Shown here in pieces: positions 32,066 to 40,430 of a stretch of DNA of 64,000 nucleotides. The position numbers were made by a program, and so were the translations under genes. Origin of the DNA: Kuschelorhynchus macadamiae (Eukaryota; Arthropoda; Insecta; Coleoptera; Curculionidae); contig JAUTXW010000329.1 in assembly GCA_030620095.1 (NCBI GenBank), positions 728,001 to 792,000 of the forward strand. The letters are read 5' to 3'. Below the pieces are notes generated by a model. It was given only the letters and a program-made list of their open reading frames with translations, searched no databases and was not told where the DNA came from. Within the stretch, counting starts at the first letter, position 1; the number at the start of each line of letters is the position of its first letter.

Positions 32066-32755
32066 TTATAAATATATAAAGGAATCGAATTTACTCCTAT
32101 ATCTGCCGTGATTTACTTCACAATCTTTGTCAATTACAAGAAAGCCATATGGATCCATCCAACAGTTAGCACAAATATTTTTAAACTGATCAAATGTCAT
32201 ATTCAATATACAGTGGTCATTATATATATGTTTTAAACTCAAACAGTCCTGTTTAAATAAAATTAATAAGTTTGCATTTTCTCGAATTAGACGTTTAAGG
32301 ATTGAGGAATATCCTTGAAAAATAAAAAAACAATCGGTGTTTCTATGCCTTCCATGCGTGAAATAGTCCCTAATAATAGATTGATTATGACAAGGAATAT
32401 CATCAAAAATGATAACGGAATTTGGCTTTATCTCATGAGGTGAAATAATGTTCTCATCCCTATCATATTCAAAGTATCCAATTTCTTTCATAGGTTTTAA
32501 CAACTTTCTTATATATTCATATTTTGGTTGATCTAATGACTTTGAATAAACATAGACATTTTCAAACCTAATTCCATTTGGATGCTCGAGCAGTGTAAGC
32601 ATAACGTTGGTTTTACCGCTACCACTGCAACCAACTATAAGCCCTCTTTTTGAACCACCGCAAAATAAGTCACCATGCTTTCTCAACTGTTTACTTAAAA
32701 TTTTTTCATCATGATTATTTACTGGTAATGAGAATTTTTGTTTTTCAATCCTCAT
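32066..32755 (-). CDS. Genome-packaging ATPase (FtsK/HerA, A32-like)
   Basis: A 229-residue P-loop ATPase. Walker A is GCSGSGKTN at residues 42-50; Walker B is VIIFDD at 114-119. It is followed by a HGRHRNTDCFFIFQ strand with the sensor-type Gln and a conserved FRSKFD-like C-terminal motif. Length and order match the small packaging ATPases of Polintons, virophages and poxvirus A32. It would pump DNA into capsids. It starts 87 bp from the divergent PLA2 gene, so the gap 32756-32842 probably holds a two-way promoter for the morphogenesis genes. No stops. Confidence 0.9.
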   Translation of the reverse strand: MRIEKQKFSLPVNNHDEKILSKQLRKHGDLFCGGSKRGLIVGCSGSGKTNVMLTLLEHPNGIRFENVYVYSKSLDQPKYEYIRKLLKPMKEIGYFEYDRDENIISPHEIKPNSVIIFDDIPCHNQSIIRDYFTHGRHRNTDCFFIFQGYSSILKRLIRENANLLILFKQDCLSLKHIYNDHCILNMTFDQFKNICANCWMDPYGFLVIDKDCEVNHGRYRSKFDSFIYL

Positions 32756-32842
32756 TCTTAATCACACTAGTAAATATTTTTAGCTGTAAAAGTATTTATA
32801 CCAGAAAAATGTCAATGTGCTTTTAGTATAAAAAGAACTTCA

Positions 32843-33562
32843 ATGACTGTGGGTCGCCATAAGTTGAAAAAAACTATTAAAACACGTAATAGAAAAGGCT
32901 CTGGTTTAGTAAATAAATTAATTAGCAAACTACCTTTCGAAGTTCATATACCAGGATATAATTATTGTGGTCCCGGCACCAACTTGGAAAAAAGATTAAC
33001 TAGAGGTGACGTTGGTATAAATCCATTGGATTCCGCTTGCAAAGAACATGATATATCTTACTCTCAGACTGAAGATTTATCAAAAAGACACATATCTGAC
33101 CAAATATTAGAAAAAAAAGCCTGGGATAGGGTAAAAGCTAAAGATTCTTCTATTGGTGAAAAAATTGCAGCTTTAAGTGTTGCAGGAATAATGAAGGGTA
33201 AAAGAAAGTTCGGTTTGGGATTAAAAAATACAAAAGGGGGTAAACTTAAATTGAGAAAAAAACGTATCATTCGAACACCCAAAAAAATTGGAGGATTTCT
33301 ACCTCTTTTGTTTCCCATTCTTGGCGCCCTGGGTGCACTAGGTGGAGGCGCGGCAGGAATTGCTAAGGCAGTAAATGATGCTAAAGCAGCTAAACAGCAA
33401 CTAGAAGAAATACATAGACATAATATTGCAATGGAAAATGCTTCTAAAGAAGGGAAAGGATTATATATTAGACCATGTAAAGGAAAGGGTCTATTTATTA
33501 GACCTTATAAAGGAGGATCCGTCAAAATGAAAGCAATCAGACAAAAAAAAAACTCAAAATAA
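32843..33562 (+). CDS. PLA2-domain minor capsid-type protein
   Basis: A 239-residue protein. Residues about 30-90 form a parvovirus-type secreted phospholipase A2 domain: calcium loop YCGPGT (41-46) and catalytic pair H69-D70 in ACKEHDISY. Then comes a basic stretch and a Gly/Ala-rich hydrophobic segment (about 150-175, GGFLPLLFPILGALGALGGG), resembling the membrane-active parts of small adenovirus core or cement proteins. A repeated KGLYIRP / KGLFIRP motif and a Lys-rich end follow. PLA2 domains in capsids help particles leave endosomes. Its last codons overlap the protease frame, which is entered by a minus-one shift at 33543-33552. Confidence 0.88.
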   Translation: MTVGRHKLKKTIKTRNRKGSGLVNKLISKLPFEVHIPGYNYCGPGTNLEKRLTRGDVGINPLDSACKEHDISYSQTEDLSKRHISDQILEKKAWDRVKAKDSSIGEKIAALSVAGIMKGKRKFGLGLKNTKGGKLKLRKKRIIRTPKKIGGFLPLLFPILGALGALGGGAAGIAKAVNDAKAAKQQLEEIHRHNIAMENASKEGKGLYIRPCKGKGLFIRPYKGGSVKMKAIRQKKNSK

Positions 33563-33927
33563 GTTTTCCAAAAAGAGCACTTACGAACAATGATATTATT
33601 AAATATGTAAAGCTGTTAAAAATAACTGGCTTTAGAGGTGTTTTTATGCTCGATGAACTTCCAAAAAAAATTAATCTGAAAGAATGTGGTATTGTAAATT
33701 TGGATAAAAAACAAAATAAAGGATCTCATTGGACTGCTTATATTAAAAATAACAAAAATGTAATATATTTTGATAGTTATGGAAATTTAAAACCACCTTT
33801 TGAACTTCTCAAATATTTTAATTCGAATGGCAAAGTGGATGTATTTTATACTTATGAAAATAAACAAAAATTTAATTCATATAACTGTGGTCAACTATCC
33901 CTAAAATTTTTGCAAAAAAATATATAA
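33511..33927 (+). CDS. Adenain-type cysteine protease, no start codon of its own
   Basis: The homology begins well before the first ATG (33646): the frame is open from 33511 and reads FPKRALTNNDIIKYVKLLKI and FRGVFM, the conserved N-terminus of Polinton proteases, with no Met in that part. Counting from 33646, the catalytic residues are H28 (GSHW), D43 (YFDSYG) and C81 (YNCGQL). The core is intact. It overlaps the PLA2 frame by about 50 bp in the minus-one frame, over an A10 run containing A AAA AAC in the PLA2 register. It is either made as a PLA2-protease fusion by frameshifting, or a one-base indel has split a fused gene. It would cleave capsid precursors. Confidence 0.8.
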   Translation, partial: RRIRQNESNQTKKKLKISFPKRALTNNDIIKYVKLLKITGFRGVFMLDELPKKINLKECGIVNLDKKQNKGSHWTAYIKNNKNVIYFDSYGNLKPPFELLKYFNSNGKVDVFYTYENKQKFNSYNCGQLSLKFLQKNI

Positions 33928-33969
33928 ACTCATTATTTATTGTAATATCTCATTCATAAATAAACTGCA

Positions 33970-34667
33970 ATGTCTACCACAATTGCCATATCAGGAAACA
34001 GTTCTGTTTTGTCTGCTGATTTTAATCCGCCCATATATTTAGAGGATGAAAAACAATATTACCTGGGTTTAGCTGATTTTGAAACGTTTATGACTATCCC
34101 CAATATTAAAGAAGGATATAATAAATTTTATATAGATAAAAAAGTAATTGTTATTCCCGACGGAACTTATGACATTACAGATATAGAAACATACATAAGA
34201 GAAAGTATAGAAGATTTATTTCCGAATGAAAAAATTTTTTTCTTTTAAAAGCAAATGTTAATACTCTAAAAACTTTTTTAATGTGTAGTAGAATAATTGA
34301 TATTACCAAGGAAGATTCGATAGGAAAAATGTTGGGTTTTAATAGCAGGATACTAGAAGCTATGAAAGAGGAAGAATCAGATAATGTTGCAAAAATAACT
34401 AAGGTGAATGCTATTTGTATTGACTGTAATATTTGTGTCGGTTCTTACAATAATGGTAAACCTGTTCATATTATTCACCAGTTTTATCCAACTGTAGCTC
34501 CAGGGTATAAAATAGTTGAATCTCCTTTGCCCATTTTGTATTTTCCAGTTAGCGTCAAAGCAATTAACAATATAACAGTTAAAATAGTTGGTCAAGACGG
34601 AGAACTTATCAGTTTTAGAGGAGAAACTATAACAGTAAGGTTACATTTACAAACAAGTGAAATATAA
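33970..34667 (+). pseudogene. Penton-like (single jelly-roll) capsid protein, frame-changed
   Basis: The first frame (33970-34248) starts MSTTIAISGNSSVL and reads the N-terminal strands (FNPPIYLEDEKQYYLGLADF, IPDGTYDITDIE). It stops at 34246-34248 just after a homopolymer A6T8 at 34230-34243. The second frame, minus one relative to the first, continues from there (LKANVNTLKTFL, SIGKMLGF, FYPTVAPGYKIVE, NNITVKIVGQDGELISFRGE) to 34667. Together they give the expected length of a Polinton penton protein, which forms the pentameric capsid vertices. The switch lies on T TTT TTC in the zero frame, a slippery-type heptamer, but a one-base deletion in the T run explains it as well. Confidence 0.75.
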
Positions 34668-34668
34668 A

Positions 34669-34848
34669 ATGGTTGTTAGATATAATAGAGCCCTTGGGAT
34701 GAGACTTGCCCCTACCACTATCAACAAAGTAAAAACTTATAAAAAGAAAAAGCCTAAACAACAGTTCAGTATCAAATCCAACACCAACAAGTTAAGACGA
34801 GATAATCGTAAATTTCTCACATCCTTGGGTTTCACTGTTTTAAAATAA
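34669..34848 (+). CDS. Small basic protein before the major capsid gene
   Basis: A 59-residue ORF from MVVRYNRALG, starting one base after the penton stop and ending in TAATG, where its stop shares an A with the capsid start. Lys/Arg-rich (TYKKKKPKQQ, NKLRRDNRKFLTSLGF). The composition and position suit a DNA-condensing core peptide, like small adenovirus core proteins, or a capsid cement peptide. I do not recognise it firmly. The tight packing and intact frame favour a real gene. Confidence 0.65.
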   Translation: MVVRYNRALGMRLAPTTINKVKTYKKKKPKQQFSIKSNTNKLRRDNRKFLTSLGFTVLK

Positions 34849-36086
34849 TGAACATATTAAACGTAAACGAAAAGCTTTATGTAGACAATTCCATCGTCAG
34901 TTCTGAGCTTCACACATATCAACCATATATTTCTTCAAAATTCGATTACAATGATGAAATAAGGATCCCAATTCAAGAACTCGATGCTTACACTCTACCA
35001 TCAGATAGTTTACTTTATATCGAAGGAAAATTAACTAATACAGAAGGTAAATATAAGAAAGAATTGCTATTTATTAACAATGGTATAGCCTTTTTGTTCA
35101 GAGAAATCCGCTATGAACTAAACGGAATTACTATAGATTCAATAAGAAATGTTGGATTAGCATCAACCTTAAAAAGCTACCTTTCTCACAATACCAACGA
35201 AAGTTTAAAACTGGAAAATGCAGGTTGGTTTCCACATCGGAAAGAAGGTGATACAATTTTAGTTGATAATGATGGAAAATTCTCCGTATCCATACCACTA
35301 AAAATGCTTTTAGGATTTTTTGAAGATTACAGAAAAATTATTATGAATATGAAACAGGAATTGGTTCTTATTAGATCAACTGATGATTTAGATGGTGTTA
35401 TTTTCAAAGAAGATCCGGCACACCTTGTTACTGCTCCTGACACTCCATTGGTTACTTTCGATAAAATTTATTGGAAAGTTCCTCACATTCTAGTTGATAT
35501 GCCACAACAACTTGCTCTATCAAAAATATTAGAATCAAATAAAGATATATTGATAGGATTTAGGAGTTGGGAACTTGTTGAATATTCTTCTCTAACCGAA
35601 ACAACCCGTCACACATGGCCTGTAAAAACAACTAGTAAACTATAATCTCCTCGTCATGTTGTGATTGGCTTTCAAGAAAACAGAAAAGGGAAAATTGTTA
35701 AAGATATGAGTAAATTTGACAATATTACCTTGTCAAATATTAGAGTATATTTAAATTCTGAAAGATATCCTTATCACGATTTGTACTTAAATTTCGAAGA
35801 AAACAAATTTTCTGCTATATACGAAATGTTTGCCAACTTTAGACAGTCTTACTATGGTGTTCCAAATGAACACATTTTTAATCCTGAACAATTCAAAAAC
35901 ATTAGTCCTATTACACATATTGATTGCTCCCATCAAAAAGAAACAATTCAAACGGGATCCGTAGTAATGAGAATTGAATTTGAGACACACAATGCAATTA
36001 AAAAAGATACTTCTGCTTATTGTCTTATTTTACATGACAAATTATTTAGCTACAACCCTCTTACTAAAATTGTGAAACAATTATAA
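34848..36086 (+). pseudogene. Major capsid protein (double jelly-roll, hexon-like) with internal stop
   Basis: The frame starts MNILNVNEKLYVDNS at 34848 and runs to 36086 with one TAA at 35643-35645, about two thirds along. Both sides are typical of the Polinton major capsid protein: ELHTYQPYISS, LYIEGKLTN, FREIRYELNG and WFPHRKEGD before the stop; HVVIGFQENRKG, YLNSERYPYHDLYLNF and FRQSYYG after it. Total span is 413 codons, normal for the family. The protein forms the pseudo-hexameric capsomers. The stop means no full capsid protein is made from this copy unless it is read through. TAA with a following T is not a favoured readthrough context. Confidence 0.88.
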
Positions 36087-36155
36087 ACTTTATCCCCACT
36101 ATTTTCATATTTCGATTTAATTTAAAGAAATTTTCAAAAGCTTTTAGTTTTAATC

Positions 36156-36281
36156 ATGACATCAAAACTACAACTACAAATTGAAAAATTTATTTTTAAA
36201 ATTAATCAACTGAAAGAAGAAATTGCAAATTATTCAAGTAAAAAAAGTCTCATTAAAAAATTTGCTGCTTTGAAAATATGA
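36156..36281 (+). CDS. 41-residue ORF, helical, unknown
   Basis: A short frame MTSKLQLQIEKFIF ending KKFAALKI, predicted as one amphipathic helix. Its TGA overlaps the ATG of the next gene (ATGA, 36278-36281). Small and unrecognised; the stop-start overlap is the main argument that it is translated. Confidence 0.4.
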   Translation: MTSKLQLQIEKFIFKINQLKEEIANYSSKKSLIKKFAALKI

Positions 36282-36727
36282 GATTGGTTATAGATATTCA
36301 AGGATTCAAAGATGAAAAAAATAAATTTATACCGAAAGAGCTTGCAGCTTTTGATGGTTATGAAATGACTCATTACATTTTTAAAAAGCCTTTTCCAATG
36401 GAGTTTCTTTCACCTGATTGTCACAAGCAGGCGGTATGGTTAACGAAAAATTATCATTGTATACATTGGAATAATGGATTTACTCCATTACATCATTTCC
36501 CAAAAATAATTGAAACACTTACGAAGAAAGCAGATTTTGTTTTTGTAAAAGGAAGCGAAAAAAAGGATTTTATACAGAAATATTCTAAAAAGCATGTGAT
36601 TGAAATAGATGAACAACCAGCGCTAAAGCTAATGGAACCAAAATGCTTCTATCATTCAAAATCACCTTGTATGTGTGCTTTGACAAATGTGTTATTTTTA
36701 TATGACAATTGTTTTATGAATGAATAA
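36278..36727 (+). CDS. Conserved-looking Polinton protein, function unknown
   Basis: A 149-residue intact ORF. It starts MRLVIDIQGFKDEKNKFIPKELAAFDG, then KKPFPMEFLSPDCHKQAVWL, HCIHWNNGFTPL, FVFVKGSEKKDFI and a Cys-rich end (KCFYHSKSPCMCAL). The opening, a strand with Asp followed by a Glu in a second strand, recalls RNase H-fold exonucleases of the DEDD kind. The later acidic residues cannot be assigned, so a nuclease activity is a guess. Last gene of the right-hand plus-strand module, in ATGA overlap with the ORF before it. Confidence 0.6.
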   Translation: MRLVIDIQGFKDEKNKFIPKELAAFDGYEMTHYIFKKPFPMEFLSPDCHKQAVWLTKNYHCIHWNNGFTPLHHFPKIIETLTKKADFVFVKGSEKKDFIQKYSKKHVIEIDEQPALKLMEPKCFYHSKSPCMCALTNVLFLYDNCFMNE

Positions 36728-36755
36728 AAATATAAAAAAAAACTTAATTACCTTT

Positions 36756-37031
36756 TTATTTTGCATTAACCAACCATGATTGAATACAATTAATATGATA
36801 CCTTAAATCTAATTTTCTAAATTCATTTAAAAGTTCATACTCATTTTTATATTTTAAATAATCATTACAAAATTTAGCGGCTAATTTACATTGTTTCATT
36901 CGATCTATATTATTAACATATGCTGACAAATCTTGTGCTTCTGCGTCTTCTTCGCCTACAATTGATAAATATTGGAAGTATGCAGCAGATATAATAAACT
37001 CTTCATACATTTCAGTAACCATTTGCTCCAT
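36756..37031 (-). CDS. Small helical protein, tandem paralogue 1
   Basis: A 91-residue intact ORF MEQMVTEMYEE. Its C-terminal half (CKLAAKFCNDYLKYKNEYELL, NEFRKLDLRYHINCIQSWL) matches the same region of the two following ORFs in pattern: Ala-x-x-Cys-(N/D)-x-Tyr, a leucine-rich helix, then an aromatic-bearing turn and a last helix. This points to a triplicated gene family at the right end of the Polinton. No known family recognised. Confidence 0.6.
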   Translation of the reverse strand: MEQMVTEMYEEFIISAAYFQYLSIVGEEDAEAQDLSAYVNNIDRMKQCKLAAKFCNDYLKYKNEYELLNEFRKLDLRYHINCIQSWLVNAK

Positions 37032-37048
37032 TGTAAATATTATTAAAT

Positions 37049-37339
37049 TTATTCTTCCTTTTCAATTTCTTGAAGAATAGTATCCTCGTCAATAAATTGC
37101 TTCAAGTCTTTTAAATAGTAACCAAAGCCAATATCTTTTAGATCTTGAATAAGTTGAAAAAAATTTAATGTTTCAATGTATTTGTTGCAACAGAGGGCAG
37201 CCTTTACGAATTCCTCAGATTGATTACAATAAAAGTCTATCCACTCCGGACCACTTGCCATACAATATGAGAAATAGGTTTTTGAAAGATTACTAAATTT
37301 CTCCTCTAATAATTTAACTGCAATCAGCAACTCAGCCAT
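37049..37339 (-). CDS. Small helical protein, tandem paralogue 2
   Basis: A 96-residue intact ORF MAELLIAVKLLEEK. It contains the shared core FVKAALCCNKYIETL, then FFQLIQDLKDIGFGYYLKDL and KQFIDE, and an acidic tail. It starts 5 bp from the end of paralogue 3 and ends 17 bp from the start of paralogue 1, so the three could be one transcription unit read from the right TIR inwards. No known family recognised. Confidence 0.6.
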   Translation of the reverse strand: MAELLIAVKLLEEKFSNLSKTYFSYCMASGPEWIDFYCNQSEEFVKAALCCNKYIETLNFFQLIQDLKDIGFGYYLKDLKQFIDEDTILQEIEKEE

Positions 37340-37344
37340 TTCAT

Positions 37345-37734
37345 TTATTTAACATAATATTTTAAATATGTAGGGGGACGTCTCTTGCGAATAGGATTAA
37401 CTTTCTTTGATAATACCTGTTTTTTATCTTTGTATAATTGAAACCTCTTTTGGGTTGCAATAATAGCAGGTATAAATTGGCAATCTTCTCCTATAAATTC
37501 TATTAGGTGGCTTAATTCTCCTACAAAGTATGATTTCCCAAATGTATTGAAAAACGTAGTAAGGCTTATAATTCCTTCTAAATAATCATCACAACAGTCA
37601 ATTGCTTCCAAATAATCTCGTTTCAGTGGATAAAACAGCTTGGCGTATTCATCTTTCGAAATCACTTCAAAGAAATTGAGATATTTAACTTTTAACTGTC
37701 TGATAGTTGTAGTTAATTTTTCGCGATTACACAT
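37345..37734 (-). CDS. Small helical protein, tandem paralogue 3, with basic tail
   Basis: A 129-residue intact ORF MCNREKLTTTIRQLK. The shared core is YLEAIDCCDDYLEGI and FFNTFGKSYFVGELSHLIEFIG. It adds a basic C-terminal extension (KRFQLYKDKKQV, RKRRPPTYLKYYVK) that could bind nucleic acid. It lies next to the right TIR and is probably the first gene of the minus-strand trio. No known family recognised. Confidence 0.6.
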   Translation of the reverse strand: MCNREKLTTTIRQLKVKYLNFFEVISKDEYAKLFYPLKRDYLEAIDCCDDYLEGIISLTTFFNTFGKSYFVGELSHLIEFIGEDCQFIPAIIATQKRFQLYKDKKQVLSKKVNPIRKRRPPTYLKYYVK

Positions 37735-37846
37735 AATTCACTTATTACTTGACACATTTTTTCTTTTTGTTTTATACAAAATTGGTGGAAAAATTCAGAA
37801 ATAACTTTTTACGCAACTCGAGCACAGCTTAGTAAATGTGTCTCGG

Positions 37847-38031
37847 CATACTAAAATGATCATGATGCACCTATTTATAAGACTTAAGAATGCAAAATCA
37901 AATGTGGGAGAACAAAGAGAAAAAATTAAAAAATATGATGCGAATGAGAATAAAAGGGGAGGAAGTTAAGAATGAGGGACATGAGAGAGAGGAAGAGGAG
38001 GAGGAGGAGGCGCTCCCCTATTATAACTACT
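37847..38031. repeat. Polinton right terminal inverted repeat, 185 bp
   Basis: Inverted copy of 19098-19276, ending ...ATTATAACTACT. It is followed at once by the second CAAACT target duplication (38032-38037). Confidence 0.95.
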
Positions 38032-38037
38032 CAAACT

Positions 38038-38615
38038 GTCTATAAAAATTATGTTTATAATAATTTTTAAAGCTTTATTAACGAAATTAATGTTCGCGAT
38101 TGAAAAATGTTCCATATTTAGATAAAATATGCTGCAATAAAGCAAAAATCAAAATATATGTTATACTTACCGAGTAAATATTCTTATCCAATAAAAACAC
38201 AAAATAATTTCACAAAAAAAAAGTTAATGAAAATTATATAAACACCTCAATTCCATCGGTAACTTTACCATAGTTGTACACCAAGGTATTTATTTCAAAT
38301 GCCTGAAAAAGATACACAAAGTTTTATCTTTGACGGTTTTTTATAAAAGAAATATTTTCCTAGCAAATTTGTATATATCATAGTTAAATATAATCGTTTT
38401 ATCCCGTTCGATTCTCCGTATTAGACATATTGTTTTATTGCTTTTGTATGCGTTGGGTACCCTACACACTTAATCGTGGTAAAAGAGTTTACGCAAAAAA
38501 CGATAAACTAGTTTTAATGAACTTGTTCTTTTTATTTTGTTTTAGTAACAAAAAATGAGCCTATTCGGAATATGTAATAATTTAGCATTTGATCTGTATC
38601 AATCTTTATCTCTAA
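38038..38615. other. No gene seen
   Basis: AT-rich flank right of the Polinton without recognisable coding or repeat content. Confidence 0.5.
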
Positions 38616-38853
38616 CAAGTGTGTATCGGCATCAACAACCCCTATCCACTGACATTCGGCGTCAATCACGTTAATGAGGTGACGCATGAAGTAGATATAT
38701 TTTACACTTGTCTGTGTTTGACTTTATTACCACTAATATTGGCTGCAGATTTGAAAAATAGTGCACCCACCCAGAATTCGAACCCAGGCCCTCCAGGCCA
38801 ACTCAGGTGTAAACCTAAAGCTTTACGCTCTCGGCCACCTGCTGGCTAGGGCT
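38616..38853 (-). mobile_element. tRNA-derived SINE
   Basis: The minus strand starts with a tRNA-like head. An A-box-like TGGCCGAGAGCG lies at about 38837-38826 and a B-box GGTTCGAATTC at 38784-38774, spaced as in a Leu- or Ser-type tRNA with a long variable arm. A non-tRNA body follows to about 38616. The boxes form an internal RNA polymerase III promoter. The 3' limit and tail are uncertain. Confidence 0.65.
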
Positions 38854-39167
38854 AAAGGGCTGTTTATCTCCGTAGCTACCCTGTACAAAAAATATTATTG
38901 CGTTAAACACTTTTTTTTGGACGACCGCTAAAGCACAGTGAGTTAATATTTTTCTTTTTTTAATTACTCTTGGGTTATGAGTTTCGCCACAGTTGGCTAT
39001 ATGCTGCTGCGTGGTAACAGAGTATCAAGTCCGGCGAAGATTTCGGATGTTATCTTGGTAACCACATATGTCGCTTTTGCTCCTTTTGGTGATTCTGGTG
39101 TAGTTTTGTTGTATTAAGTTTTGGCGCTAGTTGTACTCGTCTCTCAATTCTCAACTAATTGACTGTA

Positions 39168-39200
39168 CTGATGAAGACCTTAACTTGAAATGTCATTTTT
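39168..39200 (+). ncRNA. Possible hammerhead-like motif, weak
   Basis: CTGATGA (39168-39174), then a 3-bp stem II candidate (AAG ... CTT), then GAAA (39187-39190) and TGTC. The core strings are present and in order, but stem II is very short and stem I is not evident. Confidence 0.25.
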
Positions 39201-39349
39201 TACCAAGTTTTTATACTCTCTTTAATTTACTAATAAACAACATAGTAATCAGCTTAAAGCATATAATAAAAGTGTCTTAAAATAGACGTATTTTCGAAAT
39301 CTAAGACTTTTAAAGTTCTTGCAATTCTATTTTTTTTCTTGGAGTCGCG

Positions 39350-39605
39350 ACGCCATTAGTTGTGACGCACATTATTTCTGTTTTCAAGATGATTAAAATC
39401 AGTTTGCGTGCTCTCAAAATATAATTTATTTTGCATTTTTATTTCCTTTAAAATGTCAAAGATATTCGCTTATGACGCCACGTCATTAGTCGTGACGAAA
39501 ATTATTTCTGTTTTTAAGGTGACTAAAATCAGTTTGCGTTGTCCCAAAATTTGATTTTTTGCATTTTTATTTTCTTTAAAATGTTAAAGATATTCGCTTA
39601 TGCCA
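39350..39605. repeat. Direct tandem duplication, about 129 bp, two copies
   Basis: The segment from CGCCATTAGT (39351) to GATATTCGCTTATG recurs from CGTCATTAGT (39481) to the same end at about 39602. Shared blocks include AAAATCAGTTTGCGT and GCATTTTTATTT. About 90% alike by eye. Confidence 0.85.
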
Positions 39606-40430
39606 TCCAATCTAATCACCCCCAGACATTGGCTTATACTATTTTAGGTGTCAATCTGAAATTTATCGGTTTGACCATTCTTCAGTTAAATGGCGAGCAA
39701 ATTTTGTTTACACGCATACACAGCCACATATATTTGTACAGGCATCATAACAATATATTTTTCCTTTTCTAAGGATTCTAAAACGTAAAAAAAGCCAATT
39801 TATACTTTTTGAACTTGTTTGTGTTTATAGTACTTTGCTGATATAGTTCATTAATAATAGAATGTAGTGGCTATTATTCCGGGGAAATAAAAAAATATAT
39901 GAACGTACAAAGCTTTGAACCGCATTCTTACCCATTGCATACCCTCAGTAAAAGTACCAGACTTTAGAAGAATATGATCAAACATAATACCACAGGGTGC
40001 AGGAAAATTATTCTAAATAATAAAACGGCTGTCCGAATCGCTTATTCGCTCGGCACGTGCTTAAGGTTGGCAGCATATAAATATACGCCCGGGTAAAGCC
40101 ATGAAAAACCTTATTTTATGACCATGGTTCGATAAATTCAACTATAATATAAAATAATGTAATATATTATAATATAATATGTTTAACATATTGCATTTAT
40201 TCTTACTCGTATAAACGATTTTCTTATTTTGGTATCTATCTTATTTTAGTCTAAGAATAACAGTTATTAAATTATAAAAAAATAAGCCACTGGCATCAAA
40301 AAATGTATTTTATTTTAAATTTTCTCTTAAAACAGCAAGTAAGTAAGTGTTTACTTATTTGAAGTATTAAATACTCATCATTAAAATAATCACGAAAAAT
40401 AACTTATTAATTATATTTTTCTATTTTAGT
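39606..40430. other. No gene seen
   Basis: AT-rich sequence without recognisable features, up to the abrupt GC-rich island. Confidence 0.5.

Larger units (their letters stand above)
19098..38031. mobile_element. Polinton/Maverick (adintovirus-like) element, 18.9 kb, full length
   Basis: The ends are defined by terminal inverted repeats beginning AGTAGTTATAATAGGGG and ending with the complement, so the element starts AG and ends CT. Perfect 6-bp CAAACT duplications flank it. It carries the diagnostic Polinton set: family B DNA polymerase, retroviral-type integrase, HerA/FtsK packaging ATPase, adenain-type protease, penton-like and hexon-like capsid proteins. It also carries a PLA2 protein and accessory genes. 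The TIRs are about 99% identical, so insertion is recent. Polymerase, integrase and ATPase are open; the protease, penton and major capsid genes are interrupted. Such elements are thought to replicate by protein-primed self-synthesis and may form virions. Confidence 0.95.

Noticed and set aside
32827..32835. TATAAAAAG as TATA box of the PLA2 gene
   Set aside because: It lies only 8 bp before the start codon (32843), which would put transcription start inside the coding region, and no suitable later Met exists.
33064..33318. Minus-strand ORF inside the PLA2 gene
   Set aside because: Shadow of the PLA2 coding frame.
38770..38853. Functional tRNA gene
   Set aside because: The boxes fit but the acceptor and anticodon arms do not pair properly, and a SINE body follows.
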